64,000 nucleotides of DNA from Geothrix oryzae (GTDB lineage: Bacteria > Acidobacteriota > Holophagae > Holophagales > Holophagaceae), in NCBI RefSeq assembly GCF_030295385.1, contig NZ_AP027079.1:1178001-1242000 (forward strand). The letters run 5' to 3'. Below, in pieces: positions 53,985 to 63,307 of the stretch. Position 1 is the first letter of the stretch, and every line of letters begins with the position of its first letter. Made by a program: the position numbers and the translations under genes. The notes under the pieces are model-generated. The model made no database searches and had not been told where the DNA came from. It saw only the letters and a list, made by a program, of their open reading frames with translations.

Positions 53985-54443
53985 TCACCACTCCCGGTAG
54001 GGGATGCCGTTCATGCCGGTTCCCTGCGAGAGGCTGAAGACATCGTAGACATGCCCGCCGCCCCAGCTGGTGCTGTTGGCGTCGTCATTGGTGTTCCGCA
54101 GACCCCACTCGGCCTTGCCGGTGAAGGGGTCGACGGGGATGCGGCGCAGGAAGCGCACTTTGCGGCTGATGGACCCGGCGGCCGGGACGCCCTCCACCAG
54201 GACCTCCAGGCTTTCGGGATAGAAGTTCGCCTCGGCGGGCGGAGCCTTGATCTTCTGCTGCTCGGCCTGCTTCTTGTAGTCATCGATGGCCAGGCGCATC
54301 TCGCGCAGGGCGCGGCGCAGCTCCAGCTCATGCTGGCGCTTGAGGCCGTTGCGGGCCAGGGGCACCGTCACGGAGGCGAGGATCAGCAGCACCGTGGCCG
54401 TGATGACCAGCTCGAGGAGGGTGAATCCGCGCTGGCGGCTCAC
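53985..54443 (-). CDS. Type II/IV pseudopilin (GspG-like)
   Basis: The 152-residue protein has a class III signal with a short leader (MSRQRG) before FTLLELVITATVLLILAS, including the Glu at +5 of the mature pilin. The C-terminal half has the DPFTGKAEWGLR motif and Asp-rich loop (NTNDDANSTSWGGG) seen in calcium-binding GspG-like pseudopilins. It should be cleaved by a prepilin peptidase and assembled into a pilus or pseudopilus. The start overlaps the secretin stop (ATGA), so it is cotranslated with the secretin. Confidence 0.88.
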   Translation of the reverse strand: MSRQRGFTLLELVITATVLLILASVTVPLARNGLKRQHELELRRALREMRLAIDDYKKQAEQQKIKAPPAEANFYPESLEVLVEGVPAAGSISRKVRFLRRIPVDPFTGKAEWGLRNTNDDANSTSWGGGHVYDVFSLSQGTGMNGIPYREW

Positions 54444-56749
54444 TGCACCGTCACGAGGGCGTTGGACCAGCGCCCGGAGATGGGGAGGTTGCCCACCAGG
54501 AACTGGCCGCTCTGGATGAGGACCGGCGCGTTCCCGGCGGTGAGGCCCTCCAGCACGAGGGTGGCCAGAAGCCCGCTGTCGACGCCGGCGCCATTGCGCT
54601 TGAAGGTGATCTTCAGGGCGCCGTCCTTGCCCGGGAACTGCTCCAGGCTTCCGCCTTCGCCGGTGATGAAGTCGCCGGGTGCCACCGCGTTCAGCCGAAG
54701 GCCGGCCGGCAGGCGCAGGTCCATGGAGCCGGAGCTGAGGCCCTTGCCGCCGCTGACGGTGAGGCTGATCTGCACCTTCTCACCGGCCTTGATCTCCGAG
54801 GCCACGGGAGACATGAAGATCACCAGGTCCGAGGCCGTGGGGGGACGCGGTTCCTCGATGGGCTTCTTGTCCTGGATGGCGTCCGCCGGAGGGGGCGTGG
54901 GATTGGAAGGCGTGGCCGGGTTGGTGGTTGGGTTGGTGGCCGGGGCGGCCGTTCCGCCGGCGGGGCCAGCGGCCGGCGCGGTGGCGGGGGTCGTCGCGGC
55001 GGGATCGGCCGCAGGTGCCTTCTTGACGGCCTTGGGCGTGAAGGGGCCCGCCTGGGCGGTCGCATCCTCGGGGTTGAAGGCCGACATGTCCTGGTCGCTG
55101 ATCACGGGCTTCCGCACCAGTACGGCCCGGATGGTGAGGATCACATCGGTCTTGGCCTTGCTGTTGCGCGTGTTGCCGGTCAGCCGCCCGATGAACGGGA
55201 TGTCGGCGAGGCCCCAGATGCCCTGGAGGCTCTTCTGCTCCTCGTCCTTCAGCAGGCCGCCGAAGATGGCCGTCTCGCCATCGCGCAGGCGGGCGGAGGT
55301 CTTGATCTCGCGCTTGCCGAGGTCGGGGCGGCCGGGGGTGGAGCCGGACTTGAGGGTGGTAACCAGGCTCTCGATCTTGAGGGTGATCTCGCCATTGTGG
55401 TGGACGCGCGGCTCCACCTTGATCTTCACGCCCACATCCTCGTAGGAGAACGAGGTCTGGCCCACGCCGCCGAGCAGGGACGAGGCGTTGGCGGTGCCGG
55501 TCGTTCCGGTGGTGGGCAGGGAGAGCTGGCTCTGCGTGGTGGAGATCTTCTCGCCGATGTTGACTTCGCCGGTCTCGCCGGAAAGCACGCGCACATTGGG
55601 GCTGGCGACCAGGCGCGCATCGCCGTTGCCCTTGAGGAAATCGAGGGCGAGGTTGGGGAACAGCACGCGGATGTCGGCGGTGTGGATCTTGGTGAACCCG
55701 GAGTTGGTGTTCATGCCGGAGGTGTTGTTCACCGTGGTGGCGCCCATGCGGTAGGTGCCGGAACTGTCGGAGGCGTTGATGACAGGCAGCAGGCCGATCT
55801 GCTCGAGGCTGTTCTCGGTGACTTCCATCAGCTCGAGGTAGACCATGACTTCGGCCTTGGCCTTGTCGAGGCTGCGGATCACCTGGTCGACGATGGTCAG
55901 TTCCAGAGGCTTGGCCTTCACGATGATGGCGTTGAGCCGCTTGTCGATGATCACCCGCAGCTGCGGGTTGATGGTGTTGAGGACCTGCCGCACATCGTTG
56001 GGATCGGCGTTCGCCAGGTAGATGGTCTTGAGGATCTGGTTCTCGTAGGCCTCGCGGTTCTGGGGCGTGGATTGGAAGACCATGATGGTGTTCTTGTCGA
56101 TCACCTTGTAGAACAGGTCGTTCTGCAGCATCAGCGTGTCCAGCACCCGCTGGAAGGCCAGGCCCCGCAGGTCGATGGAGATGGTCTGATCCACGAAGGA
56201 TTTGTGGGGGATGATGTTCACGCCCGAGGCGCGGCTCAGGGTCGCGAAGATCTCCTTCAGGCTGGTGCGGCGGCTGAAATTCAGGTCGATGCCTTCGATG
56301 GACCGGGGATTGAGCTGCACGGCGTTGGCGGCGTCGGCCTTGGCCTTCATCAGCTCGAGATCCTCCAGGGCATCCGCCTCGGCCCGCTCCCGGGCGGCCT
56401 TCTGCTCCAGCTTGATCAGCCAGTCCTGGGCGATCTGGTTGTCGGGGTCCAGCACCAGGGCCTTGCGGACCTCCATCAGCACCGTATCGTTCATGCCCCG
56501 CCCTTCAGCCTGCCGGGCCTGGGCGAGGTGGGTCTCGGCGGCGCGCTGGGAGGCCCGCTTGATGCCGATGCGGGCCTTGGTGTTCGAGGGGTCGCTCCGC
56601 AGCACATCGCGGTAGGCGACCACGGCCTCGTCGTAGCGGCCCTCGTCGAAGGCCCGGTTGGCCTTGTGCAGGCTGCACCCGAGGGTCAGCAGGAGGGCTC
56701 CCGCGAGGATCAGGGCGTTCCGGAAGGGGGCGAAGGAGGGAATCGGCAT
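54440..56749 (-). CDS. Secretin (GspD/PilQ family) with N-terminal TPR and C-terminal cohesin-like domain
   Basis: The 769-residue protein starts at the ATG 8 nt after GAAGGA and carries a lipobox (LLTLGC, Cys25). TPR-like helices (AFDEGRYDEAVVAYRDVL) run to about residue 95. A secretin N-terminal region follows (LKEIFATLSRASGVNIIPHK, then secretin_N near IVKAKPLELTIVDQVI). The secretin gate is at about 370-560 (VEPRVHHNGEITLKIESL, SARLRDGETAIFGGLLKDEE, IPFIGRLTG). A Pro/Ala/Thr linker (575-640) leads to a cohesin-like beta domain (ASEIKAGEKVQISLTVSGG). It should form the outer-membrane pore of a type II secretion or type IV pilus machine. Confidence 0.92.
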   Translation of the reverse strand: MPIPSFAPFRNALILAGALLLTLGCSLHKANRAFDEGRYDEAVVAYRDVLRSDPSNTKARIGIKRASQRAAETHLAQARQAEGRGMNDTVLMEVRKALVLDPDNQIAQDWLIKLEQKAARERAEADALEDLELMKAKADAANAVQLNPRSIEGIDLNFSRRTSLKEIFATLSRASGVNIIPHKSFVDQTISIDLRGLAFQRVLDTLMLQNDLFYKVIDKNTIMVFQSTPQNREAYENQILKTIYLANADPNDVRQVLNTINPQLRVIIDKRLNAIIVKAKPLELTIVDQVIRSLDKAKAEVMVYLELMEVTENSLEQIGLLPVINASDSSGTYRMGATTVNNTSGMNTNSGFTKIHTADIRVLFPNLALDFLKGNGDARLVASPNVRVLSGETGEVNIGEKISTTQSQLSLPTTGTTGTANASSLLGGVGQTSFSYEDVGVKIKVEPRVHHNGEITLKIESLVTTLKSGSTPGRPDLGKREIKTSARLRDGETAIFGGLLKDEEQKSLQGIWGLADIPFIGRLTGNTRNSKAKTDVILTIRAVLVRKPVISDQDMSAFNPEDATAQAGPFTPKAVKKAPAADPAATTPATAPAAGPAGGTAAPATNPTTNPATPSNPTPPPADAIQDKKPIEEPRPPTASDLVIFMSPVASEIKAGEKVQISLTVSGGKGLSSGSMDLRLPAGLRLNAVAPGDFITGEGGSLEQFPGKDGALKITFKRNGAGVDSGLLATLVLEGLTAGNAPVLIQSGQFLVGNLPISGRWSNALVTVQ

Positions 56750-56766
56750 CGGGGGCATCCTTCGGA

Positions 56767-57420
56767 TCAGAATTGATTGACGGGGGCGCCGCCGGAGGCC
56801 TCGCGGACCTCCAGGACCAGCCGCAGGTCCGGGTACTTGGTGTTCTGGAACTCAGCGCGGGTATCGAGGATGGACACCAGCTTCCAGCGTTCCTTGAGGA
56901 CGGTCCCCTGGAGCAGGGTCACGGGCTCTTCGCCTTTCATGAAGGCTCCGACGAGACCCGAGGGGCTGCCCTTGAAGAACCCCAGGTAGCGGAGGTCCTG
57001 GGGCCGCGCGGAGTATTCCGCGGCCTTCTCCTGGGCCAGCCGCTGGCGCTCGATCTCCTCGGGCGTGGGAGGCGGCGGGGGCGGGGGCGGCTTCACTTTG
57101 GCGGGCGGGGGCGGGGGCGCCTCGAAGAGGAAGAGGTCGCGCTGCACCTTGGCGCCGGGGGGGAGCTCCCCCGCCTTGTCGAGGGCGGCGAGATCCGGCA
57201 GGCGGCGCAGCCCCTGCATCTGGCGGGGATCCAGCGCAACGGCGGTCCTGGCGGCGGCCGTCCGCCGCGCCCGGGGGGCGTCCGGCGCGAAGAAGGAATA
57301 AAGGGCGTAGCCGATGACCAGCACGAACCCGGCGAGGGCCGCCTGCGTCCGGCGGTTCGTGCGCAGCTCCTGGGTCATGGCCTGGAAGTCGAAAGCGCCG
57401 GTGGGCGCGGGGGCGGTCAT
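56767..57420 (-). CDS. PilP/GspC-like inner-membrane protein of the secretin operon
   Basis: The 217-residue protein has one N-terminal membrane helix (ALAGFVLVIGYALYSFFAP), a Pro-rich linker with PPPPPPPP, and a small C-terminal beta domain (LRYLGFFKGSPSGLVGAFMK then VTLLQGTVLKERWKLVSI). That domain resembles the HR/PilP fold that contacts secretin N-domains. It lies between pilO-like and secretin genes, where pilP stands in type IV pilus operons. The start overlaps the pilO-like stop (ATGA). The assignment rests on domain shape and order. Confidence 0.8.
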   Translation of the reverse strand: MTAPAPTGAFDFQAMTQELRTNRRTQAALAGFVLVIGYALYSFFAPDAPRARRTAAARTAVALDPRQMQGLRRLPDLAALDKAGELPPGAKVQRDLFLFEAPPPPPAKVKPPPPPPPPTPEEIERQRLAQEKAAEYSARPQDLRYLGFFKGSPSGLVGAFMKGEEPVTLLQGTVLKERWKLVSILDTRAEFQNTKYPDLRLVLEVREASGGAPVNQF

Positions 57421-57995
57421 GCCTCCTCCTCCCGATCCGGTGTGCCGGCCTTGCGGAAGGCTCGGAGCACGATGTCGAGCCGGGCCCCTTCAGGGCTCTC
57501 CTCCAGGCGGCCGTCCCGCACGGCGAAGGGCAGGCCGGAACCTTCCAGTTCGAGCATGAAGGCCTTGTGGCTGGCGTAGACGCCGATGGCGACGAACTCC
57601 ACATCGATGGCTTCCAGGTCCGTGCCGCGGGAGCCCTCCCGGCTGGGCAGGCCGTACTTGATGGTCTGCAGGCGCAGGCCGTGCTTCTGGGCAAGCTCAT
57701 GCAGCTGCTTGCTGAGGGTCCACTGGAGCTCGCCGGCGGAGCCCCGGGGCAGGCGGCCCTCAAGGTCGGCGAGGGTCTCCCGGCCCCGGCGGATCCGGTC
57801 GGCCAGCTGCTGGAGCTCCTTGAGCCGTTGCACCTGCTGGTTCCGGTTCAGCTCGGCTTCTCGCTTGGCCCTCAGCTTCTGGGCCAGCTGCTGGGATGCG
57901 TCGGGCAGGAGGAAGAAGGCCACGCCCAGGCCCAGGGCCAGCCCCAGGCCACCAATGGCAAGGCGCAGGCGGCTCGTGCGGAGGGGGCTGCTCAT
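57417..57995 (-). CDS. PilO-like pilus assembly protein
   Basis: The 192-residue protein has one membrane helix (LAIGGLGLALGLGVAFFLLP), a coiled coil (LRAKREAELNRNQQVQRLKE) and a C-terminal ferredoxin-like domain (LQWTLSKQLHELAQKHGLRL ... DVEFVAIGVYASHKAFMLEL). This is the PilO layout, in which PilO pairs with PilN in the periplasm. It overlaps both neighbours by ATGA. Sequence conservation in PilO is low, so the call relies on topology and on the position after pilN. Confidence 0.82.
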   Translation of the reverse strand: MSSPLRTSRLRLAIGGLGLALGLGVAFFLLPDASQQLAQKLRAKREAELNRNQQVQRLKELQQLADRIRRGRETLADLEGRLPRGSAGELQWTLSKQLHELAQKHGLRLQTIKYGLPSREGSRGTDLEAIDVEFVAIGVYASHKAFMLELEGSGLPFAVRDGRLEESPEGARLDIVLRAFRKAGTPDREEEA

Positions 57996-58840
57996 GGGAG
58001 GGGCCTCTTCGGGATACGGGGCTGCCGCCGGGGCCGACGGGTCTCTTCCTCTTCGTCCGTGGGCGGAGCGGGGCGGACCTGGAGCTTTTCAGCCGCACCC
58101 TGGGCGGCCGCGCCCTGGCTCAACGCCGGCGAGGGGCGCCCCGGGACAGGTCCCTGGGGACCGGACTTCGCGGCGGGAGGCGCCGCGATGGCGGGCCTGA
58201 GTCCCGCGGGGAGGGCGGCCGGAGCGGCGGCCCTGGCGGGGGCGGTCTTCACGGGTTTGAACTGGAAGGGTGGAGGCACGGTGGCGGCCGGGAGGCTCAG
58301 CTCGAAGTCCCAGCCTCCGCCCTGCCGCTCGGATTCCCGCTCGAGAATCACCTGGGCGAAGACGGGTGTGGCGCGCAGGGCGTCCACGAACGCGACTTCG
58401 GCCTGCTGGGTGCGGGCCTCGGCCTTCAGCTTCATCACCACCTGCTGGCCGCTGCTGCGGGCCCGCTGGAGGCCCTTCAGGCGCATGTCGGGGACCATGC
58501 ACTGCTCCAGCTCGGCGGTGATCCGCGACCAGGGCAGGCTCCGCTCCAGGAGGATGCGCTCGGCGACCTTCCAGCGGGACTGTTCGCGGGCGGCGTCCAT
58601 GTCCTGGAGGGAGGTCTGGAGGTGCTGTTCCTGCTGGGCGGCGCGCCGGGTCTCCTCGGCGAAGGTGACGGCCTCGCGGCCCGCGCGGCCCGCCTGGTGG
58701 TAGGCCCGCCAGGTGAGGCCGAGGGAGCCCAGCAGGGCCACCGTGCCCAGCCCCAGGGCCGCCCAGCCCAGGGCCTGGTGATGCTGCCGCCACCGGCTGG
58801 GCCGGGGGGCCAGATTGAGGTGAAGGACGGGAACGGCCAT
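57992..58840 (-). CDS. PilN-like pilus assembly protein with long Pro/Ala-rich tail
   Basis: The 282-residue protein begins with the PilN cytoplasmic motif HLNLAPRPSRW, which in PilN binds PilM. A membrane helix (GLGTVALLGSLGLTWRAYHQ), coiled coil and ferredoxin-like domain (MRLKGLQRARSSGQQVVMKL then FVDALRATPVFAQVIL) follow. The last 90 residues are Pro/Ala-rich and end in a basic RRPRRQPRIPKR tail, longer than in typical PilN. It overlaps pilO by ATGA and pilM by TGATG. Confidence 0.85.
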   Translation of the reverse strand: MAVPVLHLNLAPRPSRWRQHHQALGWAALGLGTVALLGSLGLTWRAYHQAGRAGREAVTFAEETRRAAQQEQHLQTSLQDMDAAREQSRWKVAERILLERSLPWSRITAELEQCMVPDMRLKGLQRARSSGQQVVMKLKAEARTQQAEVAFVDALRATPVFAQVILERESERQGGGWDFELSLPAATVPPPFQFKPVKTAPARAAAPAALPAGLRPAIAAPPAAKSGPQGPVPGRPSPALSQGAAAQGAAEKLQVRPAPPTDEEEETRRPRRQPRIPKRPLP

Positions 58841-59571
58841 CAGGGCGCCTCTGCCATGGCGAAGCGGTCATCCAGGATGCGGGTGGGGATGCCCGCGTCC
58901 GGCCAGCTGGACGCGCCCCAGACATGGAGGCTCTGCGGCGTCCGTGATTCCCGCTGGAGGAAGGCCGCGCTGGGGGCGATGCGTTCCTCGTTCCAGCCCT
59001 GGGGATCCAGGGGTTCGCTCCACTGGCGGAGCAGGCAGAGCGTCCGACCCCAGGCGACCAGGCTGCCGGCATAGCGGTTCCCGCCCGCAGGGCTCAGCGA
59101 GAGCAGCATGCCGGGCAGGTCGAGGGTGGGGGCCAGCAGGTTGTAGAGGTGCAGCCAGCGGGGGGTGATGGCGTGGAGGTTCCGGTCCAGGCGCAGGCCC
59201 AGCTGGAGGAGGGAGTCCCGGAGGTCCTCGCGGATGCCCGAGGCCAGCCAGGTTCCAGGCTCGATCTCGATGGCCTGGACGAAGTGGGGTTCCTCCAGGG
59301 CCAGGGACTGGCTGAAGCGCCAGCGGAAGAAGGCTTCCTGGGCCTCGGCGCCCCGCGGCAGCTCCGCCTGGTCCCTCAACAGCACGGAGGGCGCCCAGAG
59401 GTCGTCGATCACCCAGCGCGTGGGTCCCAGGGGCAGGGCGGCCAGGGCCTGGGCCAGCTGGTCCTCCGTGGGGAGGCCGGCCAGGGGCCGCCGGTGCGTT
59501 CCCGCGGCGAGGCGGTGGGCCTCCAGCCAGAGGAGGGAAGTCTCCGGGGCTTGCAAGAAAGGCAGCCTCAC
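58840..59571 (-). CDS. Divergent PilM-like protein, first gene of the pilus/secretin operon
   Basis: The 243-residue protein starts at a GTG just after GGGAGTGAGGTC; an upstream TTG has poorer spacing. It resembles the N-terminal part of PilM-type actin-fold proteins: LLRDQAELPRGAEAQEAFFR, WRFSQSLALEEPHFVQAIEI and LLQLGLRLDRNLHAITPRWL. It is shorter than usual PilM (about 350 residues) and no clear ATP-binding phosphate loops are visible, so it may not bind ATP. Its position before pilN supports the call. It is divergent from smc. Confidence 0.75.
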   Translation of the reverse strand: MRLPFLQAPETSLLWLEAHRLAAGTHRRPLAGLPTEDQLAQALAALPLGPTRWVIDDLWAPSVLLRDQAELPRGAEAQEAFFRWRFSQSLALEEPHFVQAIEIEPGTWLASGIREDLRDSLLQLGLRLDRNLHAITPRWLHLYNLLAPTLDLPGMLLSLSPAGGNRYAGSLVAWGRTLCLLRQWSEPLDPQGWNEERIAPSAAFLQRESRTPQSLHVWGASSWPDAGIPTRILDDRFAMAEAP

Positions 59572-59797
59572 GACCTCACTCCCTGAATGGCGGGCTGGCA
59601 AGCCTCCGGCCCGACATCCGTCGTCGGGTCGGGCACGGGGTCTTGGAGGGGCTCCACAAGTGACTCCTGACTGGGGCAGAGGGAGAGATCGAGTCTACCG
59701 GGCCTGCCCCGGTTTCCCAAGGGGGCCAGACAAACACGAATGGTATGGAATGATGGGGGGAGATGTTCCCCACTGTCACCCCCGGAGCGCTGACCGC

Positions 59798-62700
59798 GTG
59801 CGCCTGATCTCCCTCGAACTCCACGGATTCAAGTCCTTCGCTGATGCCCAGAAGCTCAGTTTCCCCGGTGGCATGACTGCCGTCGTGGGCCCGAACGGCT
59901 GCGGCAAGTCGAACATCTCCGACAGCCTGGCCTGGGTGCTGGGCGAGCAGCGGGCCTCCATGCTGCGCGGGGCGGAGATGGCCGATGTCATCTTCGCGGG
60001 CACCGCCCAGCGGCGGGCTACGGGCCTGGCCGAGGTGAAGCTGGTCCTGGAGATGCCCGATCCGGCCCTGCCGGGTTCGACCCGGGAGGTGACCATCTCC
60101 CGCCGGCTCTACCGCGACACCGGCAGCGAGTACCGCATCAACGGCCGGGAGGCCCGGCTGAAGGATGTCCAGGACCTGCTGCTGGACACGGGCATGGGCA
60201 CCCGGGCCTACAGCTTCATCCAGCAGGGGCAGATCGATCTCATCCTCAGCAGCAAGCCCAAGGACCGGCGCCTGCTGCTGGAGGAGGCCGCCGGCATCAC
60301 GCGGTACAAGCTGCGCCGCGCCGACGCCGAGAAGCGCCTGGATGAGACCAAGGCGAACCTGCAGCGCCTCGACGACATCCTCTACGAACTGAACAAGCAG
60401 ATGGACTCGCTGCGCCGCCAGGCGGCCCGGGCCCGGAAGGCCAAGGAGCTGGACGAGGAGATCAAGGTCACCCAGCGCATCCTGCTGGCCGGCAAGGTGG
60501 TGGAACTGGAGGCGGCCAAGCGGCGCCTCCTCGACCAGCTGGATCAGACCGAGCGCCGGGTGGCGGAACTCACGGCCCAGGTCTCGGAGAAGGCCTCGGA
60601 AGTGGAGGCCCTGCGCCTCTCCGTGGACGAGCAGCAGCAGGCCCAGGCCAAGCGCACCAGCGCCATCCTCGGGCTGGACCAGCGCCTGCAGCTGGCGGAC
60701 CAGGAACGCAGCTTCCAGGAGGACCGGCGGAGTGAGGCCCAGGGGCACCGGAGCCGGCTGGGCGAGCACATCCAGGCCCTGGCGGCGCGGCTGGCGGAAT
60801 CCGGGGATTCCTTCACGGCACTCGAGGCCCAGCTGAAGGAGGCCGCGGATCGCCTCGGCCAGCGGGAGGCCGACCTGGCCAAGGCCGAGGAGCTCCTGGC
60901 CCTGGCCCAGGGGTCGCTGCGCCACGAGGAAGCGGAACTCCAGGCCCTGCGGGAGCGCAAGGCCGAATCCCAGAAGGAGGCCCTGGCCCGCCAGAAGCAG
61001 CGCCTCGGGTTCCAGAGCCAGATCGCCCAGCTCGAAGGCCGGCTGGATGGCCTCAACCATGAAGAGTCGGTGCGCGCCCCGCGCCTGGAGACGCTCCAGA
61101 CCGAAGCCGGCCAGGTGGAGCGGACGCTGGAGGGTCTGCTCGCCCAGCTGGAACAGGCCGAAGAGGCGGCGCTGGACCAGCGCCGCCGGGCGGACCAGCT
61201 GGAGGAAGTCCAGCGCGCCCTGGCCCAGGATCACCATCGGGCCGAGGCCGAACTGGATGCGGCGGAACGGCGCCTGCGCCAGCTCTCGGACCTGTTGGCC
61301 AAGAGCTTCGGCGATGAGGCCATGCAGAAGGGCCTCACCTGGCTCCGCGAGCAGGGGGCCCGGCCGCGGGCCCTGGTGGAGCTGCTCACAGTGGACGAGG
61401 CCGTCCGGCCGGATCTGGAGCGCCTCCTGGGGAGCTGGCTCCAGACCCTCGCGGTGGAGGCCTCCCTGGTGCAGCGGGCCGCCGAGGCCCCGGGCCATCT
61501 CCTGCTGGCCCTCGACGGGGCGCAGGCGGTTCCTGCGCCGCCCGAAGGCTGCGAGCCCCTGAGCGCCCATCTCCACTGGACCAGCTCGGAGCGGCCCCTC
61601 GGCCGGCTGCTGGACCGCGCCTTCCGCTGCTCCGACGAGGCCCTGCCGGCCCTGGCCCTGGCCCACCCGGACCTGGCCTTCGTGTCGCCGGGCGCCATCC
61701 GCCTGCCTTTCGGCCCCGTGCAGCTGGGCGTGTCCGCGCCCGCCGCCTCGCCGCTCAAGCTGCGGGTGGAGCAGGAGGAGGCCAAGGCCACCCGCGAGGC
61801 CCTGCTGGACCGTCTGGAGGACCTGGAGGCCCGGCGTGCCAGCGGAGGCGACGAGACCCGGGCGGCTCGGGAGCGGTCCGTGGAGATCGACGAGGATCTG
61901 CGGGTCCTGCGCCGCCGCGTGGACTCGTTGAAAGCCCAGAGGACGGGGCTCCAGGCCCAGCTCTCCGAGATCAACGCCGCCAGCGAGCGGGCCGACGCCC
62001 TGTGGGAGCAGATCGAAGCCGAGATCAAGCGGCTGCAGGGGCTGCTGCGCGACCTGGAGGAGCACCCGGAGGAGGTAGGCGACGCGGCCCTGGACGAGGC
62101 CATCCATCAGGCCGAGAGCCTCGTCCGCGAGGCCCGGCAGCGGCTGGATGGGCGCCGCGACGAGCGCCTGGAAGTGGCCCGGAGCCGCGACGCGGCCTGG
62201 GCTGAGCGCGACGGCCACGAGCGCCACCTCCAGCTGGCCCAGCGGGGCCGGTTCGATCTGGAGGCCGAGCGCCAGCGGTTGGAGGCGGAATCCGCCGACC
62301 AGTCTTCGCGGGCGGAAGCCTGCGTGAAGCGCCTGGCGGAGCTGGAATCCGAATCCCAGGAGCTGCTGCGGGAGCGGGAAACCGTGCAGGCCCAGGCGCA
62401 GGAGGCTCAGCCGAAGCTGGAACTGGATCAGGAGGCCCTGCGCGTGCAGGAGCGGGGCGCCCGCGAGTTCCAGGAGGCTCTGGAGAACGCCCGGGCCCAG
62501 CACCAGGAAGTGCTGATCCATGGTGCCCAGGTGCAGGGCAGCCAGGAGGCGCTGGCCAAGGAGGTGGAACTGGCCCTGGGGCTGGAGATCCCCGCCTTCC
62601 TCGCCGGGATCAGGGAGGCCGAGCGCGAGGCCTGGGACGAGGGCGAGCTGGTGCACCAGACCCGTCTGAACGAGCTGCACGGCCGGCGCATGGACCTGGG

Positions 62701-63307
62701 CGGCGTGAACCCCCTGGCCATCCAGGAACTGGAAGAGGCGGAGACCCGCCTGACCTTCATGAATGAGCAGCGGGCCGATGTCACCGCCGCCATCGGGAAC
62801 CTGGAATCCACCATCCAGGAGATCAATGCCACCAGCGAGGATCGGTTCCGCGAGGCCTTCGACTTCGTGAACAGCCGCTTCCAGGAAGTGTTCCGGGAGG
62901 CCTTCGGCGGCGGCAACGCCCACCTCAGCCTGGAGGACCCGAAGAACCTGCTGGAGTGCGGCATCGAGATCACGGCCCAGCCCCCCGGCAAGACCGCCAA
63001 GGCGCTCACGCTGCTGAGCGGCGGTGAGAAGGCCCTCACGGCCATCTCGCTGCTCTTCGCCATCTTCCACTTCAAACCCAGCCCCTTCTGTGTCCTGGAC
63101 GAAGTGGATGCGCCCCTGGACGAGGCCAACGTGGGCCGCTTCGCCGCCATGGTGCAGAAGATGAAGGCCGACACTCAGTTCATCGTGATCACGCACCAGA
63201 AGCCCACCATGGTCGCGGCAGACACCCTCTATGGCGTCACCATGGAAGAAGCCGGCTGCTCCCGGCTGGTGAGCGTGCAGCTGCGGGAGGCCGAGGCGCT
63301 GGTGTGA
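59798..63307 (+). CDS. smc: Chromosome segregation protein SMC
   Basis: The 1169-residue protein has the full SMC plan: Walker A VVGPNGCGKSNISDSLAWVL near the N-terminus, the Q-loop SFIQQGQIDLIL, two long coiled coils broken by a hinge (about residues 510-670, KGLTWLREQGARPRALVELL), and the C-terminal signature LTLLSGGEKALTAISLL with Walker B FCVLDEVDAPLDEANV. It starts at GTG (59798), which gives MRLISLELHGFKSF, with CGGAG 12 nt upstream. SMC with ScpA and ScpB loads near the origin and aligns chromosome arms. scpA and scpB are not adjacent. Confidence 0.97.
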   Translation: MRLISLELHGFKSFADAQKLSFPGGMTAVVGPNGCGKSNISDSLAWVLGEQRASMLRGAEMADVIFAGTAQRRATGLAEVKLVLEMPDPALPGSTREVTISRRLYRDTGSEYRINGREARLKDVQDLLLDTGMGTRAYSFIQQGQIDLILSSKPKDRRLLLEEAAGITRYKLRRADAEKRLDETKANLQRLDDILYELNKQMDSLRRQAARARKAKELDEEIKVTQRILLAGKVVELEAAKRRLLDQLDQTERRVAELTAQVSEKASEVEALRLSVDEQQQAQAKRTSAILGLDQRLQLADQERSFQEDRRSEAQGHRSRLGEHIQALAARLAESGDSFTALEAQLKEAADRLGQREADLAKAEELLALAQGSLRHEEAELQALRERKAESQKEALARQKQRLGFQSQIAQLEGRLDGLNHEESVRAPRLETLQTEAGQVERTLEGLLAQLEQAEEAALDQRRRADQLEEVQRALAQDHHRAEAELDAAERRLRQLSDLLAKSFGDEAMQKGLTWLREQGARPRALVELLTVDEAVRPDLERLLGSWLQTLAVEASLVQRAAEAPGHLLLALDGAQAVPAPPEGCEPLSAHLHWTSSERPLGRLLDRAFRCSDEALPALALAHPDLAFVSPGAIRLPFGPVQLGVSAPAASPLKLRVEQEEAKATREALLDRLEDLEARRASGGDETRAARERSVEIDEDLRVLRRRVDSLKAQRTGLQAQLSEINAASERADALWEQIEAEIKRLQGLLRDLEEHPEEVGDAALDEAIHQAESLVREARQRLDGRRDERLEVARSRDAAWAERDGHERHLQLAQRGRFDLEAERQRLEAESADQSSRAEACVKRLAELESESQELLRERETVQAQAQEAQPKLELDQEALRVQERGAREFQEALENARAQHQEVLIHGAQVQGSQEALAKEVELALGLEIPAFLAGIREAEREAWDEGELVHQTRLNELHGRRMDLGGVNPLAIQELEEAETRLTFMNEQRADVTAAIGNLESTIQEINATSEDRFREAFDFVNSRFQEVFREAFGGGNAHLSLEDPKNLLECGIEITAQPPGKTAKALTLLSGGEKALTAISLLFAIFHFKPSPFCVLDEVDAPLDEANVGRFAAMVQKMKADTQFIVITHQKPTMVAADTLYGVTMEEAGCSRLVSVQLREAEALV

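Noticed and set aside
59576-63196. 1206-codon open frame antisense to smc
   Set aside because: GC-rich shadow frame. Its translation is Leu/Gly/Gln-rich without domains, and the forward strand encodes a complete SMC protein.
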